From contig JANQFL010000029.1 in NCBI GenBank assembly GCA_028277845.1, forward strand, positions 18,746 to 82,745: DNA of 64,000 nucleotides, written 5' to 3'. The DNA comes from Sneathiellales bacterium (GTDB lineage Bacteria > Pseudomonadota > Alphaproteobacteria > JANQFL01). Below, one piece after another: positions 18,794 through 28,119 of this stretch (position 1 is its first letter; each line of letters starts with the position of its first letter). The position numbers and the translations under genes are program-made. A model generated the notes under the pieces. The model was not told the origin of the DNA, ran no database searches, and saw nothing but the letters and a program-made list of their open reading frames with translations.

Positions 18794-19639
18794 TTACTTC
18801 AGATTGGACGGAGAAATACCGAACACCCGTTTGAAGGCGGTGGCGAAATTGGCGGGGCTGTTGTAGCCGGCCAGATGGGCCGCCTGGGCGATGGTCAGGC
18901 CGTCCCGTTCCATGGCGTCGCGGGCGACGCCCAGACGGCGTTCGCGCACATAGTCCATGACGGTCAGGTCGTAGACCGCCTTGAACCGATCCTGCAAGTT
19001 GGTCACGCCCAGTCCCAGTTCCTTGGCGATGCCCGCCAGGGTCAGGGAGCGGTGCAGATTCCGCTCCAGATAGTCGCGAATGTGCTGCGCGGAGATCTGC
19101 CCCGCCGGCACGTCCGGCATTCCCGGCCCCTCATTGATGCCCGGCAACAGGGATTCCAGCGCCTCGCCCATGATGTCCAGGGCCCGGCTTTCCACGTGGA
19201 TGTTGCGCAGTATTTTGAGGCCGTCGGGCGGATCGATGATTTGCTCGGCCAGGACCAAGGCCCGTTTCGACGGCTGCCAACACCGGATCTGGACCGGCCC
19301 ATTGAGAAAAGTTGAAATGGCGGCGTCTCCGGGCCCGTCCGCCAATTGCCGGACCAGCCAGTCGGGCGAGATGGAGATGTTGACCTTGCGCACCCGCATG
19401 TCTTTCTTGACTTCGCGCATCCACAATGAAGGGTTGCGAACGCACCAGAGATAGCCCGCCGGCGCCTCGCGCCCATCCAGGGCGAACCGCATGCCATCGA
19501 TGCTGCCTTCAACCCGCCCGGCCAGGATCAGGGATATGGTGACGGCCGGGTCCAGGACCGCTTGCGCCGTGTAGTCGCGGACCTCGATGGTATCGGTGGC
19601 GTGGATATTCAGACTGGACTGAAACGCATTGTTGAGCAT
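18794..19639 (-). CDS. PchR-like AraC-family regulator of the siderophore locus
   Basis: About 281 residues from the ATG at 19639, which has a good ribosome site (AGGGGG); a frame start at 19801 would add 54 residues of doubtful character. The C-terminal AraC domain has two helix-turn-helix units (SLTLAGIAKELGLGVTNLQD; GLTIAQAAHLAGYNSPANFA) and the closing FKRVFGISPSNL. The N-terminal half matches the ligand-sensing region of PchR-type regulators, which respond to intracellular ferric siderophore. It is divergent from the TonB-dependent receptor, its likely target. Confidence 0.85.
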   Translation of the reverse strand: MLNNAFQSSLNIHATDTIEVRDYTAQAVLDPAVTISLILAGRVEGSIDGMRFALDGREAPAGYLWCVRNPSLWMREVKKDMRVRKVNISISPDWLVRQLADGPGDAAISTFLNGPVQIRCWQPSKRALVLAEQIIDPPDGLKILRNIHVESRALDIMGEALESLLPGINEGPGMPDVPAGQISAQHIRDYLERNLHRSLTLAGIAKELGLGVTNLQDRFKAVYDLTVMDYVRERRLGVARDAMERDGLTIAQAAHLAGYNSPANFATAFKRVFGISPSNLK

Positions 19640-19955
19640 GCGCCCCCTGAGAATGGTGCGGTTTTGCTCAGGCCGCTTGGGTGTGCAACCGGGATTGGCC
19701 GGCTGCGGCCCCGCCAACGCGATCAAGGTGTTTTCCTTGATGCGTTCTTCGTAGATCACCTGCCGTTTCTGGCGGCGGTGCCATGCGCCCCGATGTGGCA
19801 TCCGGCGTCCTCGTCAGGTCCGCGCCCGTTCGGCGCGCAACGGTTTTAGCCCCAAAATCCGCGATTCCAACGGCCCGCGCCGCCACGACATCTTTCGCAA
19901 ACATCTCCGGTGATTTCGCAAAGGCATTCGGACTCACAGTTCAATTTGAAGCGCT

Positions 19956-19974
19956 GATATTAATAATCATTCTC
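19956..19974 (+). promoter_or_regulatory. Fur box upstream of the TonB-dependent receptor
   Basis: GATATTAATAATCATTCTC matches the classical 19-bp Fur consensus (GATAATGATAATCATTATC) at 16 of 19 positions by my count. It lies 34-52 bp before the receptor start, where a repressor would cover the promoter. It indicates iron repression of the operon that follows. Confidence 0.85.
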
Positions 19975-20007
19975 AAATTGTAAAGAATCGTGTATTCGGG
20001 GATCAAC

Positions 20008-22023
20008 ATGTCGTCAGTCGCTTCACGGGCCGTATCCACGGCTTTTTCGTTCAGGAAAGTCACATATCGGTCGGTCCTGATGGCCAGCGTGGCGGCCATA
20101 TCCATCGCACCGGCCGCCTGGGCGGACGATACCGGCAAGGACAAGAAAGACCCGATCGTGCTCGAACCCATCTCCATCGACGCCAAGGCCGACGTCATCA
20201 CGGGCGGCGTGCAACTGGACAATGAAACGATCGAGCGCATCAATCCGGTCGACGTCAAGGACCTGTTCCGCCAGGAACCGGGCGTCACGGTCTCCTCGCC
20301 CATTCCCATGGCCCAGAAGGTCTACGTCAACGGCATCGAGGACACCAAGCTGACGGTCGACGTGGACGGCGCGCGCCAGGTGACCAAGACCTTCCACCAT
20401 ATCGGCACGGCGGTGATCGATCCGGGACTGCTGAAAGCGGTCAAGGTGGAAACCGGCGTGGCGCCGGCCGACGCGGGACCGGAGGCGCTGGCGGGCACCA
20501 TATCATACGAGACCAAGGACGGGCGGGACATCGTCCAGCCCGGCAATACCTTCGGCGGCTGGGGCAAGCTCAGTTTCAACACCAATACGGAAGGCTTCAC
20601 CGAGACCGTCGCTTTGGCCGCCCGGCATGAGATGGTCGACGCCCTGCTGTACGGCACGCACGCCAACGGCAACAGTTATACGGACGGTGACGGCAACACG
20701 GTCGACGGGACCGCACCGGAACTGGAGAGCGCGCTGGTCAAGTTCGGCATCACCGGCAATAGCGGCTACCGCCTCAAGGTCACCGCCAACTACCTGCAGG
20801 ACGCCGGTGTGCGGCCGGTGCGGCCCAACTTCGGCGGTTCGTCGATCCCGACGAACGTTCCGCAATTTGTCGATTATGAGAAAAAATCGGCGACCATTTC
20901 CTTCGGTGACGAAACGCCGGGCGACTGGTTCAATCCGAAACTGAGCGTCAGCTATACCAACGCGACGCTGGATGCGGAAATCAAGAACACGCCGATCGGC
21001 GAAGGCATCGTCGCGGACATCACATCGATCAACGGCAAGGCCTCCAACACCTTCACCTTCGGTCTGGGCACCGTCACGGCGGGCGTGGATTTCTACATCG
21101 ACGAAGGTACCGGCGGTAAGAAATCCGACGCAAACTATACCGAGCAGGTGTCCGACGTCGGTGCGTTCGCCCAAGCCCGCCTGTCTCTGACCGACAGTGC
21201 CCGGGTCTCGTTCGGCGGCCGCATCGACCGTAACCGGCTGGAAGGCAACGAGGGCACCGTACTGACGAACACCGGACTTAGCGGCAACGTCAACGGCGAA
21301 TACGACATCACCTCATGGCTGATGGCCTATGCCGGCGCCGGCACGGCCTGGGGCGGCATTCCCATGACCGAGATCGGCATTCAGAATTACTGGAGCACCT
21401 TCGGCATTACCTGGAATTACGACAACCTGACACCATCGCGTTCCTTCAACTACAAGGTCGGTGCCGTGGTCGAATTCGATGATTTCACGTTCGACGGCAA
21501 TGTCTACTGGACCAAAATCGACGATTCCCACGACGTGTCCAGCAGCAACAGGGCCGATAGCCACGACGTGGTGTCCAAGGGCGTCAACGCCTCCGCCCAA
21601 TACAATTGGACCAACGGCTTCGTCCGCGGCACCTACACCCTGTCCCACGTCCGGGTGAACGGCACGGTACCGACCAGCACCGTGGCCTATCAAGGTATTT
21701 TAATCGGCGACATGTTCTCGGCCGAGGTCGGCCAGGCCTGGCCGGACTGGGGCCTGCGCGCCGGCGCCACCGGTGAGGCCGCCTTGGAAAACGACGACCC
21801 GCAGGAAAACGGCTTCGAGCCCCTGCCGAGTTATGTAGTGGCCAACCTCTACGGCGAATGGCAACCGCCGCAGGTCCCCGGCCTGTCCGTGCGTGTCGAT
21901 GTCAAAAATATCTTCGACCGAGCTTACGCGGACCGGGCCAATGTGGGTTACGACAGTTCCCGCTACATCGCCTACAACGACCCGGGTCGCAGCTTCGTCA
22001 TCACGGCAAAATATGCGTTCTAA
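20008..22023 (+). CDS. TonB-dependent outer-membrane siderophore receptor
   Basis: About 671 residues from the ATG at 20008 (an upstream in-frame ATG at 19990 is possible). A signal peptide ends near AAISIAPAAWA. A TonB-box-like segment (DPIVLEPISIDAK) follows, then the plug domain (LFRQEPGVTVSSPIPMAQKV; TKTFHHIGTAVIDPGLLKAV) and a beta-barrel rich in aromatic residues, ending in Phe (SFVITAKYAF) as outer-membrane porins do. It imports a ferric chelate using energy from the TonB-ExbBD set encoded in the same run. A Fur box lies just upstream. The substrate is unknown. Confidence 0.92.
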   Translation: MSSVASRAVSTAFSFRKVTYRSVLMASVAAISIAPAAWADDTGKDKKDPIVLEPISIDAKADVITGGVQLDNETIERINPVDVKDLFRQEPGVTVSSPIPMAQKVYVNGIEDTKLTVDVDGARQVTKTFHHIGTAVIDPGLLKAVKVETGVAPADAGPEALAGTISYETKDGRDIVQPGNTFGGWGKLSFNTNTEGFTETVALAARHEMVDALLYGTHANGNSYTDGDGNTVDGTAPELESALVKFGITGNSGYRLKVTANYLQDAGVRPVRPNFGGSSIPTNVPQFVDYEKKSATISFGDETPGDWFNPKLSVSYTNATLDAEIKNTPIGEGIVADITSINGKASNTFTFGLGTVTAGVDFYIDEGTGGKKSDANYTEQVSDVGAFAQARLSLTDSARVSFGGRIDRNRLEGNEGTVLTNTGLSGNVNGEYDITSWLMAYAGAGTAWGGIPMTEIGIQNYWSTFGITWNYDNLTPSRSFNYKVGAVVEFDDFTFDGNVYWTKIDDSHDVSSSNRADSHDVVSKGVNASAQYNWTNGFVRGTYTLSHVRVNGTVPTSTVAYQGILIGDMFSAEVGQAWPDWGLRAGATGEAALENDDPQENGFEPLPSYVVANLYGEWQPPQVPGLSVRVDVKNIFDRAYADRANVGYDSSRYIAYNDPGRSFVITAKYAF

Positions 22024-23209
22024 GAAAGCGCTACAGTCCCGTTGCAAGTGGGCCCTCCGCAAGGAAGGCCCACTTGGCCGTTTTTGGCCGGCGCTGCTCG
22101 CCGTGTCGTGGTTCCTAACGGGAACCGCCGCCGCAAAGGATCAGGTCAACGTGACCGACTTGGCCGGGCGGCAGGTATCCGTATCGGTGCCGGTCGACAC
22201 GATGGTTCTCGGTGAAGGGCGTTTCCTGCCGTCCATTGCCATTCTCGATCGCGACGATCCGACCAAGCGGATTGCCGGCATGATGGGCGAGTTCAAGAAG
22301 TACGACCCCGCCGGGTATGCCCAGTACCGCCGGCACTTTCCGCACATCGACAAGATCCCGTTGATCGGCTCGAGCGGCGCGGCGTCGTTCAGCGTCGAGA
22401 AGGCGTTCACCGTGAAACCGGACGTGGCCGTGTTCGGCCTGTCCAGCGGTCACGGCCCGAGCGATCGCAACAAGGCGATCCTGGACCAGTTCCACGCCGC
22501 CGGCATCCCTGTGGTGATCATCGACTTCCGCATCGATCCGCTGGTCAACACGCCGAAAAGCCTGCGGTTGCTGGCCAAACTCATGGGCCGCCAGGCGGAA
22601 GCCGAGCAGTTCATCGCCTTCTATGACCGACAACTGGGTCTTGTTAAGAACCGGCTCGAGGATGTGACCGACCGGCCGACCGTGTTCATGGAAAGCCGCG
22701 TCGGCCTGAAGCCCCACTGCTGCGAGGCCATCGGCCAGGCCATGATGGGCCGATTCATCGATTGGGCCGGCGGCCGCAACGCCTTCGCCGATCTGATTCC
22801 CGGCACCCACGGCACGGTCAACGTGGAACACTTGCTGGTGAATCAACCCGATTTCTATATCGGCACCGCCATCGGGTCTTCTGCGACGGCCAAACGGTTT
22901 CCGCGTTTCATCGCATTGGGCGCCAGCACGGATGCCGATACGGCCCGCGCATCGTTCCGGCGAACGACGGCACGCATCGGCCTGGCCCAACTGGAGGCCA
23001 TTCGCTCGGGCCGCGCCTACGCCATATGGCACCACTTTTACAACAGCCCCATGAACGTTGCGGCGGTTCAAGCCATTGCCAAGTGGCTGCACCCAAAAAA
23101 ATTCAAAGACATCGACCCGCGTCAGACCATTGAAACGTATTTCGAACGGTTTCAACCGTTTCCCATCGATGGCGTCTACTGGACGGGGCTTGACGACATG
23201 AGGGAGTGA
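22013..23209 (+). CDS. Periplasmic ferric-siderophore-binding protein of an ABC importer
   Basis: About 398 residues. The ATG at 22013 lies inside the last codons of the receptor gene. A signal peptide (PALLAVSWFLTGTAAA) starts the protein. The helical-backbone TroA/FecB-like fold is indicated by VTDLAGRQVSVSVPVDTMVL, the KPDVAVFGLS segment and PVVIIDFRIDPLVNTPKSLR, with the second lobe near WAGGRNAFADLIPGTHGTVN. It delivers the ferric chelate to the permease encoded next. A longer upstream start would overlap the receptor extensively and is rejected. Confidence 0.87.
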   Translation: MRSKKALQSRCKWALRKEGPLGRFWPALLAVSWFLTGTAAAKDQVNVTDLAGRQVSVSVPVDTMVLGEGRFLPSIAILDRDDPTKRIAGMMGEFKKYDPAGYAQYRRHFPHIDKIPLIGSSGAASFSVEKAFTVKPDVAVFGLSSGHGPSDRNKAILDQFHAAGIPVVIIDFRIDPLVNTPKSLRLLAKLMGRQAEAEQFIAFYDRQLGLVKNRLEDVTDRPTVFMESRVGLKPHCCEAIGQAMMGRFIDWAGGRNAFADLIPGTHGTVNVEHLLVNQPDFYIGTAIGSSATAKRFPRFIALGASTDADTARASFRRTTARIGLAQLEAIRSGRAYAIWHHFYNSPMNVAAVQAIAKWLHPKKFKDIDPRQTIETYFERFQPFPIDGVYWTGLDDMRE

Positions 23210-23211
23210 CC

Positions 23212-24282
23212 ATGGCGCATTCGCCATCGCTTCCGTCACCGTCTGGCTCCCTCGCCCGCCAGTACCGCAGTTTCGTCATGCGCCGCGTGATCTGGCTGGC
23301 CGTGCTGCTGACGGCCCTCGCCGGGACGGTCATCATCAACATCATGACCGGGCCGGCCGAATTGGCGTTCGGGCAGGTGATCCGCGGGATACTCGACCCC
23401 GCATCCCTGTCCGCCGGCGACGACATCATCGTATGGCAGGTCCGACTGCCTTACGCGTTGCTGGCCGTGTGTGTCGGCGCCTGCCTCGGCCTGGCCGGGG
23501 CGGAAATGCAGACCGTGCTGAACAATCCGCTGGCCAGCCCTTCGACCCTGGGCGTGATGTATGCGGCGACGCTGGGCGCGTCCCTGGCCATCGTGTTCAA
23601 TATCGACGTCCTCGGTATTCCGCAGAATTATCTGGTGCCGGTGTGCGCCTTCATCGGCGCCGTCGCGTCGGTATTGCTCATCGTCGGCCTGTCACGGACC
23701 TTCGGGGCAACGGTGGACACAGTGATTCTGTTCGGCATCGCTCTGGTCTTCGCCTTGCAGGCGCTGATCTCGCTCATACAGTTCGTCGCCGACTCCGACA
23801 GCCTGCAGCAAATCGTGTTCTGGACCATGGGAAGTCTGGCCCGCGCCACATGGGAGAAGCTGGCCATCGTCGCCGGAGTCTTCGCCCTGTGCGTCCCCTT
23901 CGCCATTCGCCAGGTTTGGAAAATGACGGCCCTGCGCGGCGGCGACGAATACGCCCGCAGTTTCGGCATCTCCGTCGAGCGGTTGCGCCTGACCGTGCTG
24001 CTGCGGGTCAGCGTCATGACCGCGGTCGCCGTGGCCTTCACCGGTGTCATCGGTTTCGTCGGCCTGGTCGGCCCCCACATCGCCCGCCTGGCCTTCGGCG
24101 AGGATCACCGGTTTTACCTGCCTGGCGCCGCCCTGGCCGGCGGCTTCATCCTGGCCGGCGCCTCCGTGCTCAGCAAATCCTTGGTGCCGGGCATTCTCAT
24201 TCCCGACGGCATCGTCACCGCGCTGATCGGCATTCCGCTGTTCCTCGTTCTGCTGATCAAACAAAAACGGCGGGCGGCATGA
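23212..24282 (+). CDS. FecCD-family iron-siderophore ABC permease
   Basis: About 356 residues with roughly ten membrane helices. The family motifs are present: RLPYALLAVCVGACLGLAGA, the cytoplasmic ATPase-contact region GGDEYARSFGISVERLRL and FVGLVGPHIARLAFGEDHR. A GTG start at 23206 overlapping the previous stop is an alternative; the ATG at 23212 has better spacing to GAGGGAG. It forms the homodimeric inner-membrane channel of the importer. Confidence 0.92.
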   Translation: MAHSPSLPSPSGSLARQYRSFVMRRVIWLAVLLTALAGTVIINIMTGPAELAFGQVIRGILDPASLSAGDDIIVWQVRLPYALLAVCVGACLGLAGAEMQTVLNNPLASPSTLGVMYAATLGASLAIVFNIDVLGIPQNYLVPVCAFIGAVASVLLIVGLSRTFGATVDTVILFGIALVFALQALISLIQFVADSDSLQQIVFWTMGSLARATWEKLAIVAGVFALCVPFAIRQVWKMTALRGGDEYARSFGISVERLRLTVLLRVSVMTAVAVAFTGVIGFVGLVGPHIARLAFGEDHRFYLPGAALAGGFILAGASVLSKSLVPGILIPDGIVTALIGIPLFLVLLIKQKRRAA

Positions 24283-25094
24283 CGGATCTGTTCATCGACA
24301 ATCTCTCCCTGTCCTACGGCAACACCGTCGTCTTGCGGGGCATCACGGTGCCAGCCTTGCCGCCGCGTGCGCTGGTCGGTGTGCTCGGGCCCAACGGCGC
24401 CGGCAAGTCCACGTTCCTGCGCGCCCTGGCCGGCCTCGGTGGGTATACGGGATCAGCCACTCTGGACGGAGAAGACCTGGGCACCATGCCGTTCCACCGC
24501 CGCACCGGCAAGATCGGCTATCTGCCCCAGTCCCTGCCGCAAGGCACCACACTGATCGCCTACGAGGCGGTCATCAGCGCCTGCCGCGCGGTTCGGCCCG
24601 ATCTGCCGCGGCCGGCCATCGAGACCATGGTGGAGGACATCTTCGACCTGTTGTCGATCAGGCACCTGGCCTTCAAAGCCCTGAACACGCTGTCGGGCGG
24701 ACAGCGCCAGATGGTCGGCCTGGCCCAGGTCGTCGTGCGCAAGCCGGCCTTGCTGTTGCTCGATGAGCCGACCAGCGCCCTGGACCTGCGCTGGCAGATC
24801 AACGTGTTCGAGGTGGTCCGTTCCGTGCAGGACCAGCAGGACGGCATCTGCCTGATGGCCATGCACGATCTCAATCTGGCGCTCCGCCATTGCGACCATG
24901 TCCTGCTGTTCGGACAGGGCCGGGTCATATCCTGCGGCGCGCCCAACCGGGCGATCACGCCCGAACATCTGCGCAACGCGTACCAGATCGACGGCCGGGT
25001 CGAGGTCAGTTCGACCGGCATCCCGTTCGTCATTCCGAACGGCATTGCGCGCGAACTTACCCGCGATTCGGATCAAGGAACCATAAACACATGA
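24279..25094 (+). CDS. Iron-siderophore ABC transporter ATP-binding protein (FecE/FhuC-like)
   Basis: 271 residues; start and permease stop overlap as ATGA. It has Walker A GPNGAGKST, a Q-loop at GYLPQSLPQG, the signature LSGGQRQMVGLAQVV, Walker B ALLLLDEPTSALD and the switch His in AMHDLNLALRHCDHV. It hydrolyses ATP to drive ferric-siderophore import through the neighbouring permease. Confidence 0.95.
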   Translation: MTDLFIDNLSLSYGNTVVLRGITVPALPPRALVGVLGPNGAGKSTFLRALAGLGGYTGSATLDGEDLGTMPFHRRTGKIGYLPQSLPQGTTLIAYEAVISACRAVRPDLPRPAIETMVEDIFDLLSIRHLAFKALNTLSGGQRQMVGLAQVVVRKPALLLLDEPTSALDLRWQINVFEVVRSVQDQQDGICLMAMHDLNLALRHCDHVLLFGQGRVISCGAPNRAITPEHLRNAYQIDGRVEVSSTGIPFVIPNGIARELTRDSDQGTINT

Positions 25095-25408
25095 TTGCCG
25101 CGACTTCGACGGTGCACACGCCGCACGCCAGTAAATACCTGCAACAACTTTGCAAGCATTTCGCCCACAAGGTGACGGTGGAATACGACGCCCGCAAAGG
25201 GCGCGCCGATCTGCCCCCGGGGCCATGCGCCATGACGGCGGAAGACGGCAGCCTATCGTTTCATTGCCGCGCCAAGGACGAACAGGGCTTGCAGGTTATG
25301 CAGGCCATCATCCAAAGCCATCTGGTGAAATTCGCCTGGCGCGAAGACCTCGTCATGACCTGGGAACCATGCGCGGAAGCGAAAGGAGTCGAAGGCGGCG
25401 ATGCCTGA
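25091..25408 (+). CDS. DUF2218-family small protein
   Basis: 105 residues; the start overlaps the ATPase stop (ATGA). The pattern ASKYLQQLCKHFAHKVTVEY, then FHCRAKDEQGLQVMQAIIQS and LVKFAWRED matches DUF2218, a small alphaproteobacterial family repeatedly found with iron-uptake genes. No signal peptide or membrane segment is seen, so it is probably cytoplasmic. Its exact role is unknown; context suggests handling of the ferric chelate after import, which is inference only. Confidence 0.8.
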   Translation: MIAATSTVHTPHASKYLQQLCKHFAHKVTVEYDARKGRADLPPGPCAMTAEDGSLSFHCRAKDEQGLQVMQAIIQSHLVKFAWREDLVMTWEPCAEAKGVEGGDA

Positions 25409-26093
25409 ACCCACCCCATCCATGCTCGAGAGATTGCTGGAATTGCTCGAGGCCGGCGGGCCGGTAGTCTATCTGCTGATCGGCTTGTCCGTGATCGTTT
25501 TGACCATCACGCTCGTCAAACTCTGGCAGTTTCATTTGACCGGCGTCTTCCGCAAAGCGGTGTCGCGCCAGGCTGTGGCCCTATACCGTGGCGGAGACAG
25601 TCAGGCCGCCCTGGCCCTCGCTGGCGAATGCAAAAGCATCCGCGCCAGCTTGGTGGCCAAGTCCATCCGCGGCCGCATGCAGTCCGACTCCGCGCCCGGG
25701 GCGATACACGAGGAGGTCATGCGTGACGCCGCCGACCGGCTCGATACCCTGCATGGGCATCTGCGCATTCTCGAAATCATCGGATCCATGGCGCCGTTGC
25801 TCGGCCTGTTCGGCACCGTGCTCGGCATGATCGATGCTTTCCAGCAGTTGGAGAATTCCGGCAACCAGGTCGATCCGTCGATCCTGTCGGGCGGCATCTG
25901 GCTCGCCCTGTTGACGACGGCGGTGGGGCTCGCCGTGGCAATGCCGACGGTCGCCGTGCTGAGTTTCTTCGAACGCCGCCTGGAACGCCTGGCTCACGAC
26001 CTGGACAATCTGGTATCGCAGATATTCCTGGACGATTTCGACCGCGGCACCGTGCAGGCCCTGCCCGATGCAGACGCTCGCCGAAGCGCATAA
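25401..26093 (+). CDS. exbB: ExbB/TolQ/MotA-family proton channel
   Basis: 230 residues; the start overlaps the DUF2218 gene by 8 bp. Three membrane helices are visible: VVYLLIGLSVIVLTITLVKL, then IIGSMAPLLGLFGTVLGMID, then WLALLTTAVGLAVAMPTVAV. GLFGTVLGMI and the Thr-rich third helix are the MotA_ExbB signature. With ExbD it uses the proton gradient to power TonB. Here it is the dedicated energiser of the receptor encoded in the same run. Confidence 0.92.
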   Translation: MPEPTPSMLERLLELLEAGGPVVYLLIGLSVIVLTITLVKLWQFHLTGVFRKAVSRQAVALYRGGDSQAALALAGECKSIRASLVAKSIRGRMQSDSAPGAIHEEVMRDAADRLDTLHGHLRILEIIGSMAPLLGLFGTVLGMIDAFQQLENSGNQVDPSILSGGIWLALLTTAVGLAVAMPTVAVLSFFERRLERLAHDLDNLVSQIFLDDFDRGTVQALPDADARRSA

Positions 26094-26484
26094 CCGCAAG
26101 CGCCGCGGGCGCACCATCGGACTGACGCCCCTGATCGACGTCGTCTTCATCCTGCTTATTTTCTTCATGTTGGCGTCCAGCTTCCAGAAGACCCGCACGA
26201 TCGATATGACGCCGCCGACAAAGGACCGCGCGGCGGCGGCCGCATCGCACAACCGGTCCGTCACGGTAACGGTTCTGGGTGGCGGGCGTTACGACGTCGG
26301 CGGCACGGTGGTCGCGGTCGAGCGGCTAGACGAAGCATTGGCCGACACCGGGAACCGCTGGATACTGATCAGGACCACCCGTGCCGCCGTTGTCCAGGAC
26401 GTGGTGCTGCTGCTCGACTTGACCAAGCGCATCACGCCGCTGGGCATCAAACTTGTGCCGTTCGCGCAAGGCGGGAAACAATGA
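26068..26484 (+). CDS. exbD: ExbD-family biopolymer transport protein (first copy)
   Basis: 138 residues, overlapping exbB by 26 bp. A single N-terminal membrane helix carries the essential Asp: LTPLIDVVFILLIFFMLAS. A periplasmic domain follows. It assembles inside the ExbB pentamer as the proton-conducting partner. A second exbD follows at once, so the complex may be heteromeric. Confidence 0.92.
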   Translation: MQTLAEAHNRKRRGRTIGLTPLIDVVFILLIFFMLASSFQKTRTIDMTPPTKDRAAAAASHNRSVTVTVLGGGRYDVGGTVVAVERLDEALADTGNRWILIRTTRAAVVQDVVLLLDLTKRITPLGIKLVPFAQGGKQ

Positions 26485-26903
26485 AACGGCCGCTGACAGA
26501 ACGTTTCGCCAATCGGTGCAAGACCGGGGAGCAACAAACCCTGCCGCTGATCAACGTCGTGTTCCTGATGCTGATCTTTTTCATGATCGCCGGCCGACTG
26601 ACGGCGACCGACCCGTTCCCGACCGACCCGGCGGTGTCGGTCAGTACCAAAACGGACGATCCGGACGTGGCCATCATCCATATGGCACCCGACGGTGCGC
26701 TGGCGTTTCAATACGACCTGGTCGCCCCGGCCGATCTGCTGCCGAAGGTGCGGGCGTTTCTCGTGGAAAGACCCGGCGGCACGTTGCGTCTCAAAGTGGA
26801 CGGGCGGCACAACGCCGGTCAGGTTCTGCTGCTGCTCACACGCCTGCGGGAAACGGGTGTCGAAACGGTCTCGCTGGTCACCACTCTTGAGTCGCGGCAA
26901 TGA
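26481..26903 (+). CDS. exbD: ExbD-family biopolymer transport protein (second copy)
   Basis: 140 residues, overlapping the first exbD by 4 bp. Its membrane helix reads LPLINVVFLMLIFFMIAGRL, with Asn where the first copy has the catalytic Asp (PLIDVVF versus PLINVVF). That replacement of the proton-carrying residue suggests that only one of the two copies conducts protons. The periplasmic domain resembles that of the first copy only loosely. Confidence 0.88.
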   Translation: MKRPLTERFANRCKTGEQQTLPLINVVFLMLIFFMIAGRLTATDPFPTDPAVSVSTKTDDPDVAIIHMAPDGALAFQYDLVAPADLLPKVRAFLVERPGGTLRLKVDGRHNAGQVLLLLTRLRETGVETVSLVTTLESRQ

Positions 26904-28081
26904 CCATCCGCGCCCATCACTGGATGGCCGCCGGCTTGCTGGCCGCCTGCCTGCACGGAGCGCTCGCCGTCGGTCTGCTGTACCGGCACGAGGAACGGCA
27001 GGGCGCCCGGCAGGCCGGCGTCGGCGGTCTGGAGATTTCCATCAGCATGGTCTCGGCGGCGGCCGGGACCGACGGCGCAACCGGTATCTCCGACGATGCA
27101 GGTCCCCGACCGGCGAAGCCCATAGAGCCGGCCAACGTAAGTCCGGTCATTCCGCCGATACCGGACACCTCGTTGCCCGCGACGCTTCCGGAGCCCCTGA
27201 CCGATCCCCAGGATGCCGTACCACCGGAACCGGTCGACATGACGTCGCTCGCGGCCAGCCTGAATCCGGTCCTGGAAGCACGCCGGGTATTCGCACCGGG
27301 ACCACCGCCGCCCGCCGACCCCGTCCTGGAGCGATTACCGGATACCAACCTTACCGTACCGACGCCAATACCGGACGTGGCCCAACCCCAGCCCATGACC
27401 GAACCATCGTCCACGACGCCGGTCGAGCCGGACCCGGTTCAGACTCCGGTCTCGGTTTCCACGCCCGTCCTTCGGGCGGTGGTCGTGCCAAGCCCACCGC
27501 CCGAACTGGCGGCACCCGTGCCGGTGCCGCGGAAGAAACCGGTGCTTCCGAAACCGTGGCCCGTAACGGCACCGCCGTCGCCGCCGCCCGTCGCTACGGT
27601 ACCGTCGGAACCGCGGACGAAGCCGGCCGATTCTAACCGGGTCGTATCGCATGCGCCGGCCGATCCGACGGCGACCGATCCGACCGAAGGGGCGGCGGCA
27701 ATACAAAGCCGGGGCCGTGCGGCGGCCGGGATCCAGGCCAGCCGTTCGGACGCCGCGACTCGCGCCGGCGGCGGCCGTAACGTCGGTACGGTCAAACCCG
27801 ACTACGTAACCAAACTGCGCCGCTGGCTGGAGCGCCACAAAACCTACCCGCGCAAGGCCAAGCGCCGGCGCCAGCAGGGCGTCGTCCTGCTCGCGTTCAG
27901 TATCAATCGCGATGGCATCGTGCTCGATTCGCGCATTGAAAAAGGCTCGGGCCACGACCTGCTCGACCGCGAAACGACCCGCATGCTGGAACGGGCACAG
28001 CCGCTCCCGAGATTCCCGGCGGAATTTACGGGCAACGTCATTGAACTGATTGTTCCCATTCGGTTTTCCTTGTCCAGATAA
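26900..28081 (+). CDS. tonB: TonB-family energy transducer
   Basis: 393 residues, overlapping exbD by 4 bp. The N-terminal membrane anchor is MAAGLLAACLHGALAVGLLY. A long Pro-rich periplasm-spanning region follows (many PEP/PVP stretches), and the C-terminal TonB domain closes it: TKLRRWLERHKTYPRKAKRR then GVVLLAFSINRDGIVLDSRI. It transfers proton-motive energy to the outer-membrane receptor. It is longer than E. coli TonB because of the Pro-rich linker. It ends the siderophore run and converges on the carboxylase operon. Confidence 0.92.
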   Translation: MTIRAHHWMAAGLLAACLHGALAVGLLYRHEERQGARQAGVGGLEISISMVSAAAGTDGATGISDDAGPRPAKPIEPANVSPVIPPIPDTSLPATLPEPLTDPQDAVPPEPVDMTSLAASLNPVLEARRVFAPGPPPPADPVLERLPDTNLTVPTPIPDVAQPQPMTEPSSTTPVEPDPVQTPVSVSTPVLRAVVVPSPPPELAAPVPVPRKKPVLPKPWPVTAPPSPPPVATVPSEPRTKPADSNRVVSHAPADPTATDPTEGAAAIQSRGRAAAGIQASRSDAATRAGGGRNVGTVKPDYVTKLRRWLERHKTYPRKAKRRRQQGVVLLAFSINRDGIVLDSRIEKGSGHDLLDRETTRMLERAQPLPRFPAEFTGNVIELIVPIRFSLSR

Positions 28082-28119
28082 GGAGTTCGGCTGCCCTGGC
28101 GGCGTGACGGCACGGTGCG

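Noticed and set aside
22115..23239. 374-codon minus-strand frame opposite the siderophore-binding protein gene
   Set aside because: Antisense shadow of a clear ABC binding protein gene with signal peptide and coupled neighbours.
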